This document shows, one piece after another, positions 15,380 to 24,131 of a stretch of 64,000 nt of DNA. The notes under the pieces were generated by a model. That model did no database searches. It worked only from the letters and a program-made list of their open reading frames with translations, and was not told the DNA's origin. The stretch spans positions 124,001 to 188,000 of the forward strand of contig NZ_FNWV01000001.1 of assembly GCF_900108555.1 (NCBI RefSeq), in the 5' to 3' direction. A program made the translations under genes and the position numbers. The number at the start of each line of letters is the position of its first letter. The first letter of the stretch is position 1. The stretch is from Ruminococcus flavefaciens (lineage in GTDB: Bacteria; Bacillota; Clostridia; Oscillospirales; Ruminococcaceae).

Positions 15380-16360
15380 TTAGCTAAAATGATTTCTGTA
15401 GCCGTCACCCCAGAAACTAAAGTAACCCTGAGTAAAGGATTCCTGGTTGTCAAAATAATAGGTAACAGCATCTTTAACACTCTGTGTGACAAATGAAGAA
15501 TATGTGCCCAGATCAACATATCCCCATGCACCCGTAAACTGATTTCTCTGTGTAAGAACATCATAAATAGTATTCGGGAAGCGAGGCGAATTAACTCTAT
15601 TCATAATAACCTCTACTACAAGTGCCTTATCGTATGTACTGATTCCGTTGCTGCCCGCCTCGTGAGCAACAGCGTTACAAAGAAGTATGTAATCCGAATC
15701 AGAAATTCCGAGTGAGCTCTCTTCAACTACAGGCTCGATATCGGTTACTATCAGTTCTGCTTCAGGTTCAACGTATGCGTCAGTCAAATCCTGAGCCTCT
15801 GTTGGTGTTTCAACAGGTTCTGTCTCCGTAGTAGTTTCTTCGATAACTGTTGTTGTCGTAGTAGTTGTTGTAGCTTTCGTTGTAGTTGTCACAGGTTTTG
15901 TAACCAATGACGTAATTTTTGCTGCATCGTTTACGGTCTTTGCTACGATCGCAGCTGTTGTGGCTGCCTGTGTTACAGGCTCTGTGATTGCAGCCGGCGC
16001 GTGTGCCGGTGCTGGCACCGATCTTGAAATCTGAGCAGCTGTTGTAGCTGCCTGTGTAGCACGCTGAGAAGTTGTGCCTTCCTGAGCGGCAACGTAGTTT
16101 TTGCTTGCAGCCGTTGTATTTTCGGCTGTATAAGATTTCTTGGTGGTTGTTCTGTTATTTGTAGTTGCTTTTATGTCATCTGCAATAGTTGCAGCTGTTA
16201 AATTCGATGTGCTCGCCTTGATCGGAAGAACAACATCCTCCTTAACTAACATATCAGCACTTCTTACGGTAGATGAAGTTATATATGCAACTCCTATTCC
16301 TCCGCCCAATACTGATACAACTACTCCGCAAGCTAACGCCGCGGTCTTAAGATTACCCAT
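15380..16360 (-). CDS. Membrane-anchored SleB-like cell-wall hydrolase with Thr-rich stalk
   Basis: 326 residues in three parts. Residues 4-30 form one hydrophobic helix (ACGVVVSVLGGGIGVAYI), an anchor or uncleaved signal. About 170 residues of Ala/Thr-rich low-complexity stalk follow, with repeated TQAATTAA and TTTTT stretches and acidic tracts. From about residue 225 comes a Hydrolase_2 (SleB) domain: LLCNAVAHEAG with the catalytic-type Glu, VVEVIMNRVNSPRFPNTIYD and the RNQFTGAW loop. SleB-type domains are lytic transglycosylase-like muramidases in spore cortex or wall turnover. The ATG at 16360 has AAAGGATG in front; the ORF extends upstream without a ribosome binding site. It has its own promoter and terminator. 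Confidence 0.83.
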   Translation of the reverse strand: MGNLKTAALACGVVVSVLGGGIGVAYITSSTVRSADMLVKEDVVLPIKASTSNLTAATIADDIKATTNNRTTTKKSYTAENTTAASKNYVAAQEGTTSQRATQAATTAAQISRSVPAPAHAPAAITEPVTQAATTAAIVAKTVNDAAKITSLVTKPVTTTTKATTTTTTTTVIEETTTETEPVETPTEAQDLTDAYVEPEAELIVTDIEPVVEESSLGISDSDYILLCNAVAHEAGSNGISTYDKALVVEVIMNRVNSPRFPNTIYDVLTQRNQFTGAWGYVDLGTYSSFVTQSVKDAVTYYFDNQESFTQGYFSFWGDGYRNHFS

Positions 16361-16411
16361 CAACTCATCCTTTCCTGAAAAAAGCATTTTCAAATTTTTC
16401 GGGCTGTTGTT

Positions 16412-16440
16412 ATGATAACACATCTCCCCCGAAATAGCAA
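16412..16440 (-). promoter_or_regulatory. sigma-A promoter of the SleB-like gene
   Basis: TTGCTA, 17 bp ending in TGTGT, TATCAT, on the minus strand. Confidence 0.7.
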
Positions 16441-16740
16441 TACTTTCAGGATTATTTCCATTTTCTGGCGTGATTTTTCCACAATAAAATACTCCTCGGA
16501 GTAATCATGCACATATTAGTTTGATATTCTATGGATATTTTATGAACTCAATGTTAATATATATGCTGTTTTAACAGCAGTTTGTTACAAATCAGTAACA
16601 ATATAGAGGGTATAAAAAATGACAAATGGTATAATCAAAGCCCAATTTTACGTGAAATTAACGTTTTTTTAGCATATTTTGACACCGTAATTGGTAACTG
16701 AATGATGACATTCCATTTTATAAAAATATACAGATTGCTA
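16441..16740. other. Intergenic region between divergent genes
   Basis: Gene-poor, A+T-rich stretch between the SleB-like gene and the moxR operon. It holds a 14-bp palindrome TACTCC-TC-GGAGTA at 16490-16503, small hairpins at 16563-16576 (CTGTT/AACAG) and 16584-16599 (GTTAC/GTAAC), and a 17-codon ORF at 16619-16672 with a well-placed AGAGGG. No annotated gene or RNA family is recognised. Confidence 0.5.
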
Positions 16741-16769
16741 TTGCAAAAACCATTTATTAATGATATAAT
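16741..16769 (+). promoter_or_regulatory. sigma-A promoter of the moxR operon
   Basis: TTGCAA, 17 bp, TATAAT with TGA directly before the -10, 35 bases upstream of the moxR start. Confidence 0.78.
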
Positions 16770-16804
16770 AATTAGGTATAAACAAATTTCATAGGAGAGA
16801 CAAT

Positions 16805-17761
16805 ATGAACAACAATACATATTATACAAACCAGATCAATTCTGTGATCAGCGAAGTAAAAAAAGCCGTTATCGGCAAGGACGCTATTATTATCAAGGTG
16901 CTTCTTGCAATGTTGTGTAAGGGACATATCCTCATTGAAGATATCCCTGGTGTTGGTAAGACAACTCTTGCTCTTGCTTTCTCAAAAGCACTTTCACTTG
17001 AACATAATCGTATGCAGTTTACTCCTGATGTACTTCCGTCAGATGTTACAGGTTTTTCTGTGTATAACAAATCAAACGGCAAGTTTGAATTCCGTCCCGG
17101 CGTAGCTTTTTGCAACCTCTTCCTTGCTGACGAGATCAACCGTACATCAAGCAAGACACAGTCTGCTCTGCTTGAGCTTATGGAAGAAAAAAGCATCACT
17201 GTTGACGGTAATACATACAAGCTTCCCGAGCCTTATACAGTAATCGCTACACAAAATCCTATTGGTTCGGCTGGTACACATAATCTTCCCGATTCACAGC
17301 TTGACCGTTTTATGATAAAGCTCAGTATGGGTTATCCTGATTTTGACGGTGAAGTCTCTATCCTCAAAGCAAAACACAGTGAAAATCCACTTGAAAACGT
17401 AAAACCCGTTGCTGACGCTTCATTTATAAAGGAACTTCAGGAATACATATCAAATATATATATCGACGACAGGATATATGAATATATCGTATCAATTTCA
17501 GCAGCTACTCGTAATCACCCCATGCTCAAGCTCGGTGTGAGCCCACGAGGAACTCTTGCTCTTATGCAGCTTTCAAAGGGTATCGCTGTTGCAATGGGAC
17601 GTGATTACGTTATCCCCGAAGATATCTCTTATATATGCAACGATGTTTTTGAACACCGTATAATGCTCAATTCTAAGGCAAAGCTCTCAGATACATCAGC
17701 TTCTGATATAATAACAGAGATACTCAGATCAGTTCCTGTTCCGGGTATAACTGAAAAGTAA
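16805..17761 (+). CDS. MoxR-family AAA+ ATPase
   Basis: Cytoplasmic AAA+ ATPase of the MoxR type, thought to act as a chaperone that matures or inserts partners encoded beside it. 318 residues with Walker A GVGKTT near residue 50, Walker B FLADEINR near 112, sensor-1 IATQNP near 154, and a C-terminal lid with GVSPRGTLAL. This motif set is typical of MoxR/RavA-like proteins. AGGAG precedes the ATG. It heads an operon moxR - DUF58 - transglutaminase - DUF308, a neighbourhood widely conserved in bacteria whose role (often envelope stress or protein maturation) is not settled. Confidence 0.92.
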   Translation: MNNNTYYTNQINSVISEVKKAVIGKDAIIIKVLLAMLCKGHILIEDIPGVGKTTLALAFSKALSLEHNRMQFTPDVLPSDVTGFSVYNKSNGKFEFRPGVAFCNLFLADEINRTSSKTQSALLELMEEKSITVDGNTYKLPEPYTVIATQNPIGSAGTHNLPDSQLDRFMIKLSMGYPDFDGEVSILKAKHSENPLENVKPVADASFIKELQEYISNIYIDDRIYEYIVSISAATRNHPMLKLGVSPRGTLALMQLSKGIAVAMGRDYVIPEDISYICNDVFEHRIMLNSKAKLSDTSASDIITEILRSVPVPGITEK

Positions 17762-17770
17762 GGCGGCATC

Positions 17771-18964
17771 ATGTTACTTACAAAAATACTGTTCATTGTT
17801 CTGATACTTGTATGTGCTGCCTTCTATATATTATATATATGGGATTTTGCACTGGTACTGCTCATCGTGATGATAGCTTTACCTATATTAATGTATATCA
17901 CCACATATATAACAAAGAGAATGATCTCGGTAGAATTTGCAGTCAAAGATAAGAACGCTGCTAAAAATAAAGATTTTGCCGTTCAGCTGGTAGTTAACAA
18001 CAGAAGCATCTTCCCTATCGGAAAAGCTGAGGCACATATTATATATTATAATGTATTCAGCAATCAGACTTCGGCATTCGATCTTTACCTTCCTATACAG
18101 CCGCGCAATTCACAGAGGATAACTTTCCAGCTCAAATCAAAATTCTGCGGCATAATAAAGATCAAGACTTCCTATTTAAATATATACGATCCACTCAGGA
18201 TATTCAAGTTCAAAACAGGAAAGAATATCAATACCGAAGTTGTCATAATGCCCGAAGGACATGAAGTCAGCGGAATAGTCCACTACAGCGACCGTGTAAA
18301 CGAAGAAAGCGATATGTTTTCCGAATATCGTCCAGGTGACGATCCCTCAGAGGTATTCGACCTTAGAGAATATAATCCAGGTGACAAACTCAACCGTATC
18401 CACTGGAAGCTGAGTTCAAAGAAAGACGATTTTATCGTAAAGGAATACAGCCTTCCTATTGATGTTCCGTGCTCATTGTTCCTTGATCTGAAGTGTTATA
18501 AAGATAACGACCTCACTCTTCCTGTATTCGACACACTTATTGAGACATTCCTTTCTATTTCACAATTCCTTCTTGATAACGAAAGAGTACATTCAGTAAC
18601 TTTCTATAACGCTGCTCAGGATCAATTCGCAGAACAGGATATCAATGACAGTTCTGACCTTTCAGCTGTTATACGAAATATTATAACATCTATAAATGAC
18701 AATATGTTCAGCCATTCTCCGAAACAATATTTCCTGGAAAACAATTCTCTTTCATTTGCTTCATTTACGTATATCAGTTCATTTGCTGACCAATCCATAC
18801 TTGGAGATATTGATGAGAATGTAGATGCTGACTTCAAAAATGCAGTTATCGTTGCTGACTCTGTGGAAGAACTATCCGATATCAGTTCGGGATTTTCTTC
18901 TCTTAATATTATCCCCGTAATCGTCGGCAAAATATCTGCTTCTATAAAGGATATAGATATATAA
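17771..18964 (+). CDS. DUF58 membrane protein
   Basis: 397 residues. Two closely spaced N-terminal membrane helices (about residues 5-22 and 27-46), then a beta-rich part (50-170) and the DUF58 core with FRPGDDPSEVFDLREY-like spacing and PGDKLNRIHWKLSSKKDDF (near 205-225), the family's hallmark. The rest resembles a von Willebrand A-type fold. The DUF58 partner of MoxR ATPases has no defined activity. It starts 9 bases after the moxR stop, and its stop codon shares a base with the next start (TAATG), so translation is coupled. Confidence 0.88.
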   Translation: MLLTKILFIVLILVCAAFYILYIWDFALVLLIVMIALPILMYITTYITKRMISVEFAVKDKNAAKNKDFAVQLVVNNRSIFPIGKAEAHIIYYNVFSNQTSAFDLYLPIQPRNSQRITFQLKSKFCGIIKIKTSYLNIYDPLRIFKFKTGKNINTEVVIMPEGHEVSGIVHYSDRVNEESDMFSEYRPGDDPSEVFDLREYNPGDKLNRIHWKLSSKKDDFIVKEYSLPIDVPCSLFLDLKCYKDNDLTLPVFDTLIETFLSISQFLLDNERVHSVTFYNAAQDQFAEQDINDSSDLSAVIRNIITSINDNMFSHSPKQYFLENNSLSFASFTYISSFADQSILGDIDENVDADFKNAVIVADSVEELSDISSGFSSLNIIPVIVGKISASIKDIDI

Positions 18965-21657
18965 TGAAAAGAAAGAATTCGCAAAACATAAACGGCATTT
19001 CTATAAGTGACAGCATAGTAATGTCGGTAAAACGAAAAAACGCTAACTACAGAAAGCCTTTTTCCGCACTTATTGCTGTTATAGGCTTTACGTCAGTTCT
19101 GATGTCATTCTTCGGAATGTTCCCTTTCCGTTTTAACGGAAAGACAGTTGCAATGGCTGCAATAGGCTTCTCGATATTTTACCTTACACTATCGCTTTTA
19201 GGTAAAAAAGCACTTTGGGTGTACGGCGGTTCTATAGCAGCTTTTGTTATTTATGCGTATAAAAAATCTTCGCTCATCTCTATGGGCTTTAAGTTCGTTT
19301 ACAATATCATATATAAAACCTCGTACCATTCGGAGATCAATTACTACAAAACCATAATAAAATCCTCCGAGATAAAGTCTGTCACGACGCTGTTTGTATT
19401 TTATGTATGGCTGCTTGCCATAGTATTGTATTTCTTTACTATATGCCGTCCAAATCCCGTACTTCCGCTTATGGTAACATTCCCTCTTCTCGAGCTCGGA
19501 ATGTACAACGGTATAGAAGTCTCGGTATTCTGGGGTATGCTCTGTATCGCATACTGGCTCTCACTTCTTGCAATGTCAACTATAGACGTTGGTGAATACT
19601 CGGGCGGACAGAGCGGCTTTGTAAGGAAGAATAACCTTTTCTTCCCGAAACGGCATATGAAGCTTAAAGTTACTGAGAAATGCGGTATATTTATTATCGC
19701 AAGCGTTATGCTGGTAACAGCTGTATCTTACAGCTTCCTGAAGATCACACATTATAAAAGAAGCGATGCGATCAACGAAAAACGCCGTGATATCACCGAG
19801 GCAATGAATGATTTTACTTTTGAAAATCTTGCAGAAAGTCTTTCAAGCCTTACAAGTGCTTTCGGACTTGATTTTGAATATGAAAATCACAAGCTCGGCA
19901 CAAACGATCATGTACGTTATAAAAATGTTACAGATCTGACTGTTACGATCGAACAGCCAGTCAAGGGTGCTATATATCTAAAAAACTATGTAGGTTCTAT
20001 CTATAAGGATAATGAATGGTTCAAGCTTCCTAAATCTGCATACAAAAACAAGATATTTGATGACTTCAAAAAATATGATATATACCCACAGGATTTTCCT
20101 GCCATATTTACGAAGCTTATCTACAGTGGCAATGATAACACAATATGGATCAAGAACAGCAAAAAGAAGATGAAATACGTCTACGCACCGTATGGCACGG
20201 AGAATTTCGGAGGACTTTCATATCAGAATGACCTTACTGTTTCTCCTCAGAATGGAAAAAAGGGCGAATCATCATATAAGTTCTTCCATATAGATATTGA
20301 ATCAATATCTGAATCTATAGCCTCATTAAAACAAAGGAACCATAATCTCCGTGAAGTATTTTCTGCTTCCGATATACACGATAAGCTCTGTCGTGAAGAT
20401 GTTCTTGAATACTGTACCGAAAACGATCTGTTGACCTATGATGATTTCTTCTCAATAGACTATGATATCCCATATAACAGAGAGTATGTTTTGGAGAACG
20501 GTGCCACTATCATGGCACAGCTTTTGCAGAACAGCTATAAGGATTTTGTTTACGATGAATACCTTGATGTTCCGAATACAAAGGCTATGAAGGAAGTTAA
20601 AGAAGCATATGCCGAAGTTCTTGAAGGCGATACTTCATCTATCGAAGGAAAGCTGGAAGTTCTCAAAGCGATAAAGGATAAAATGCAGGGTGAATGTGTA
20701 TATTCCCTTTATCCAAGAAAAACCCCTTCCAACCGTGATTTTGTAAACTACTTCCTGTTAGAAAATCACAAGGGCTATTGTATAAATTTCGCAACAGCAG
20801 GCGTTATTCTTGCAAGAATGGCTGGTATCCCCGCTCGTTATGCTACAGGATACATAATCGTAGAGGACGATGTGACCGCAGGCAAGAAAAATTCAGATAA
20901 CTCTGTTACTGTTGAAGTTAAGGATAACCGCAGCCATGCATGGACAGAGATCTATCTTGACGGAATAGGCTGGATCCCTTATGAGTTTACATCAGGCTAT
21001 TCTGCAAAGGAGATCAACACAGAACCTACAAAACCTGCTGAATCAACTTCTGAAAATAGTGTTACTTCAACTACACAACAAAATACACAAGCAAGTACTA
21101 CTCTGAGTTCAGCAGCACGTACAAGCGGAAAACGTACTACTCTTACTACTTCTCAGGCAACACAGACTGTTACTTCCAAAGTCGGTGGTGTCGGTATAGG
21201 AAAAGGCAATGGTAAAGCTATGCCTAAGGCTGTAAAATATATCCTGCATTTCTTACTTGTTCTTCTCCTTACTGCACTTATAATCGCATTAAGAAGATAT
21301 CTTATAATCCAAAAACGTGAGAAGAATTTCAATTCAGGCAAAACTCCTTCAAGAGTCAAAAATATTTATTCATATTCCGAAAAGCTCCTTGCTTCATTGA
21401 AGCTTACGAGCGAAAACGGTAATTACAAATCTTTCGCTGAAGAAGTCGAGAAAAAGCTTGCAGGAGATTATTTTGAAGCAGGAAGCTTTGAAAAGCTCAC
21501 CGATATCGCTCTGAGAGCCTGCTACGGACAAGGTGTTCCCGATGAAGATGAACTGAAGATGTGCAGGAAAACAGTTGAAGATATTTCTGCAAAAATTTAC
21601 AATAACGCAAACTTCATTCAGAGATTAAGGCTCAAGTTCATAAATGTACTGAAATAG
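18964..21657 (+). CDS. Multi-pass membrane protein with extracellular transglutaminase-like domain
   Basis: 897 residues. About six hydrophobic helices in residues 30-270, then a large extracytoplasmic region and one more helix near 758-778, followed by a cytoplasmic DUF4129-like tail. The transglutaminase-like papain fold has its triad in GYCINFATAG (Cys near 604), NRSHAWTEIY (His near 658) and LDGIGWIPYEFT (Asp near 668). A Ser/Thr-rich linker lies between the domain and the last helix. Third member of the moxR-DUF58-transglutaminase set; the three probably form one membrane machine. Whether it crosslinks, cleaves or only binds peptides is unknown. Confidence 0.88.
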   Translation: MKRKNSQNINGISISDSIVMSVKRKNANYRKPFSALIAVIGFTSVLMSFFGMFPFRFNGKTVAMAAIGFSIFYLTLSLLGKKALWVYGGSIAAFVIYAYKKSSLISMGFKFVYNIIYKTSYHSEINYYKTIIKSSEIKSVTTLFVFYVWLLAIVLYFFTICRPNPVLPLMVTFPLLELGMYNGIEVSVFWGMLCIAYWLSLLAMSTIDVGEYSGGQSGFVRKNNLFFPKRHMKLKVTEKCGIFIIASVMLVTAVSYSFLKITHYKRSDAINEKRRDITEAMNDFTFENLAESLSSLTSAFGLDFEYENHKLGTNDHVRYKNVTDLTVTIEQPVKGAIYLKNYVGSIYKDNEWFKLPKSAYKNKIFDDFKKYDIYPQDFPAIFTKLIYSGNDNTIWIKNSKKKMKYVYAPYGTENFGGLSYQNDLTVSPQNGKKGESSYKFFHIDIESISESIASLKQRNHNLREVFSASDIHDKLCREDVLEYCTENDLLTYDDFFSIDYDIPYNREYVLENGATIMAQLLQNSYKDFVYDEYLDVPNTKAMKEVKEAYAEVLEGDTSSIEGKLEVLKAIKDKMQGECVYSLYPRKTPSNRDFVNYFLLENHKGYCINFATAGVILARMAGIPARYATGYIIVEDDVTAGKKNSDNSVTVEVKDNRSHAWTEIYLDGIGWIPYEFTSGYSAKEINTEPTKPAESTSENSVTSTTQQNTQASTTLSSAARTSGKRTTLTTSQATQTVTSKVGGVGIGKGNGKAMPKAVKYILHFLLVLLLTALIIALRRYLIIQKREKNFNSGKTPSRVKNIYSYSEKLLASLKLTSENGNYKSFAEEVEKKLAGDYFEAGSFEKLTDIALRACYGQGVPDEDELKMCRKTVEDISAKIYNNANFIQRLRLKFINVLK

Positions 21658-21667
21658 GAGGGATTTT

Positions 21668-22255
21668 GTGAAAATAGATAATTCAAACTACATTTTTAAA
21701 GGTATCCTGCTAACAGTCTGCGGTATTCTGTTTACATTCTTTCCCGGAGTGCTCTCGTGGGTGTTCTATATTATCGGCGGAATAATCATAGTGGGAAGTG
21801 CTTTTACAGTATTGGGCGGACTTGGCAGCGGTGACGGTGCCGGTCTCATGCCGGCAGGTATAATAGGAGTCCTCATCGGATTATTCGTCATGTATCTCCC
21901 GAAGTTCATTACAGCTCAGCTTTCCCTCATTGCAGGCATTATAATAGGAATAGTCGCAATTACTCAGATAGTAAAGGCGTTGAGCAAGGATTTCACAAAC
22001 GGATTGAAGCTTTTGCAGCTCATATTCGGGATTCTGCTCCTTATAAGCTCTATATTCCTTGTATTCAATCCGTTCAAGGGCGGAAATATCATTCGCATTA
22101 TAATCGGTATAGTAATGCTTCTGTTTGCTGCATTCAACTATTACGTAGCATACGTCATAAATCAGCGTAATTCTTCAAATTATTCTAATCCTGACGTAAT
22201 TGATGCCACAGGATATACTGCTCCTGATAATAACGATCACAATAGAATACAATAA
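21668..22255 (+). CDS. DUF308 (HdeD-like) membrane protein
   Basis: 195 residues, nearly all in six membrane helices arranged as three similar hairpins, then a polar tail (from about 165) rich in Asn and Asp. Repeated Gly-rich helices (GIIGVLIGLFVM, AGIIIGIVAIT) fit DUF308/HdeD family proteins, some of which are linked to acid resistance; the molecular function is unknown. It starts with GTG, fixed by AGGAGGGA 4 to 6 bases before it. Last gene of the moxR operon, followed by a strong terminator. Confidence 0.82.
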   Translation: MKIDNSNYIFKGILLTVCGILFTFFPGVLSWVFYIIGGIIIVGSAFTVLGGLGSGDGAGLMPAGIIGVLIGLFVMYLPKFITAQLSLIAGIIIGIVAITQIVKALSKDFTNGLKLLQLIFGILLLISSIFLVFNPFKGGNIIRIIIGIVMLLFAAFNYYVAYVINQRNSSNYSNPDVIDATGYTAPDNNDHNRIQ

Positions 22256-22261
22256 TTATCT

Positions 22262-22309
22262 TCCCCTCATCAAGCAGAAGAATCTCTGTTTGATGAGGGG
22301 AGCTTTTTT
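22262..22309 (+). terminator. Terminator of the moxR operon
   Basis: 12-bp perfect stem (TCCCCTCATCAA / TTGATGAGGGGA), 16-base loop, then GC and six T. Confidence 0.93.
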
Positions 22310-22535
22310 GTGCTTTGAACCGAAAAGTGTTCATACTGTGAAGAACACACTAACAAAACTTTCGCATTCATTCACACAGCTTTTATATATGTGAAAAATA
22401 CAACACCCAAAATCCAGAAAAAATCTACATTCATTGCAAATTTATTTCACACAGAGGAAATATAATATAATCACAGCAACGGGAAAGACTCCCGATAAAA
22501 GCGAAAATAAAATTCTGAAAGGAATAGTGAATATT

Positions 22536-23897
22536 ATGAAAAACGAGTACAAATACACAGTAAAAGGCATGAACGAGAACAACGAAAACAATGAGGTAAA
22601 CGGTATGAATAATAATTACAGTGAATATACCTGCTTTTCAACAGACAGCAATGTATCTAAGAAATTCAAAAGACGTATGACTGCTAAGATAGCAGCATCG
22701 ATCATGGCAATGGTTCTTGTATCCGGTGGTTCTATCGGTATCTACCATTACGCATTCGGAACAAATAATAACCTGACAACATTAGCCGTTGAAGAAACGG
22801 AAGAAACAACTGAAAAAGCTGCTGAGTCCACTATCTCAGCTAAAACCGTAAACTATACTAACCTTACAGAAACAAACCGCGATGAACTCACCACAGAAGA
22901 AGTAGTCCAGAAGGTACTCCCTTCTGTTGTAGGTATCGAGTCCACTTTCACAATGACTTCACAGAGCAACGGCGGCGGTTACTTTAACTTTGGCGGATTT
23001 GGTCAAAATCAGCAGCCGCAGACTTCCACTGCAACAGCTACGGGCACAGGTGTAGTTATCACAACTAACGGTTATATCGTAACTAACGCTCACGTTATCT
23101 ATGATACAGAGTATAACTCAGGTCTGGCAAGCAGCATATCCGTTATCGTCAATGAAGAAGACCGCTATGATGCAGAGGTCATCGGATATGATACAGATTA
23201 TGACCTTGCTGTACTTAAAATAAACGCTAAGGATCTTGTTGCAGCCGAATTCGGCAACAGTGATGACCTTGAGCTCGGTCAGAATGTTATTGCCATAGGT
23301 AATCCTCTTGGCTTTGACCTTATGAACACTGTCACAAGCGGTATCGTATCGGGACTTAACCGACAGATCACCATAAACGAAAAATCAATGACTCTTATCC
23401 AGACAGATGCAGCTATCAACTCAGGCAACTCAGGCGGACCTCTCATCAACAAGAAAGGTCAGGTAATAGGTATCAACTCTTCCAAGATGTCTGCATCATA
23501 TTCTGAGGCAAGCATCGAAGGTATCGGCTTCGCTATCCCCTCAAACGAAGCATCAAGGATCGTTGAAGATATAATGGAATACGGCTATGTAACAGGCAAG
23601 CCTCAGTTAGGTATCAGCTGTCAGGACGTTACCGAGAACATTTCAAGAATGTATGATCTTCCTGTGGGAGTATATGTTACTGAAGTAAAACAGGACGGTG
23701 CAGCTGCAAATGCAGGAATACAGTCAGGCGATATAATCATCAAGGTAAATGGTGAAAGTGTTACAACTTATGAAGAACTGACTGCCAAGAAAAACGAACA
23801 TAAAGCAGGCGAAACCATCGAGCTTACCTACGTCAGAGACGGCGTTGAAAATAAGGTCACAGTAACACTTGACGAAGCTGTAGCCGCACAGAATTAA
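22536..23897 (+). CDS. htrA: HtrA/DegP-type serine protease, membrane anchored, one PDZ domain
   Basis: Degrades misfolded extracytoplasmic proteins. A polar, Asn-rich cytoplasmic N-terminus of about 50 residues leads to one membrane helix (IAASIMAMVLVSGGSIGIYH). The trypsin-like domain has the triad His in TNAHVIYD (near 184), Asp in DYDLAVLK (near 221) and Ser in INSGNSGGPL (near 297). One PDZ domain (about 355-448, PVGVYVTEVKQDGAAANAG) follows. A Gly/Gln/Asn-rich loop (near 148-165) interrupts the protease N-terminal part. The start is uncertain: the ORF is open to 22434, but AAAGGA at 22518-22523 favours ATG 22536 or the in-frame GTG at 22527. The 280-bp gap before it has a GTGTTC/GAACAC hairpin near 22327 and TATAATATAAT at 22461 without a clear -35. 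Confidence 0.9.
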   Translation: MKNEYKYTVKGMNENNENNEVNGMNNNYSEYTCFSTDSNVSKKFKRRMTAKIAASIMAMVLVSGGSIGIYHYAFGTNNNLTTLAVEETEETTEKAAESTISAKTVNYTNLTETNRDELTTEEVVQKVLPSVVGIESTFTMTSQSNGGGYFNFGGFGQNQQPQTSTATATGTGVVITTNGYIVTNAHVIYDTEYNSGLASSISVIVNEEDRYDAEVIGYDTDYDLAVLKINAKDLVAAEFGNSDDLELGQNVIAIGNPLGFDLMNTVTSGIVSGLNRQITINEKSMTLIQTDAAINSGNSGGPLINKKGQVIGINSSKMSASYSEASIEGIGFAIPSNEASRIVEDIMEYGYVTGKPQLGISCQDVTENISRMYDLPVGVYVTEVKQDGAAANAGIQSGDIIIKVNGESVTTYEELTAKKNEHKAGETIELTYVRDGVENKVTVTLDEAVAAQN

Positions 23898-23924
23898 GTT
23901 ACCCGATCCCCTCTCACTATATAT

Positions 23925-23952
23925 TACCGCAGCCTTGTGCTGTGGTATTTTT
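23925..23952 (+). terminator. Terminator of htrA
   Basis: TACCGCAG / CTGTGGTA stem (one G-U pair) followed by five T. Confidence 0.82.
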
Positions 23953-24053
23953 CTGTGTTAACTGATACTCGTTCATAAAAAGTTTACGATTTCAGCCGCA
24001 CATCTTACCATTCCGATACGTTATATCGTATAAAGACTAAAATGCGATTTTTC

Positions 24054-24082
24054 TTGCATTCAGTGAAATAACGTTATATAAT
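24054..24082 (+). promoter_or_regulatory. sigma-A promoter of the dockerin protein gene
   Basis: TTGCAT, 17 bp, TATAAT. The word ACGTTATAT occurs at 24071-24079 over the -10 and again 53 bp upstream at 24018, where it sits inside an ATACG/CGTAT inverted repeat; a regulator could use both. Confidence 0.65.
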
Positions 24083-24131
24083 TGAACTAAACAGTCAGTA
24101 CTGTAAATATTAAGAATGGCAGGTGAATTAT

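Noticed and set aside
15500..16200. Repetitive Thr/Ala-coding stretch as a possible CRISPR or tandem repeat
   Set aside because: The repeats are irregular, protein-level low complexity in the stalk of the wall hydrolase; no spacer structure.
22434..22535. Longer HtrA start at 22434
   Set aside because: It would start at TTG without a ribosome site in a region that looks like promoter and leader; AAAGGA favours 22527 or 22536.
23897..24131. Riboswitch or T-box before the dockerin gene
   Set aside because: Only the htrA terminator, short repeats and a promoter are visible; no conserved riboswitch core was recognised.
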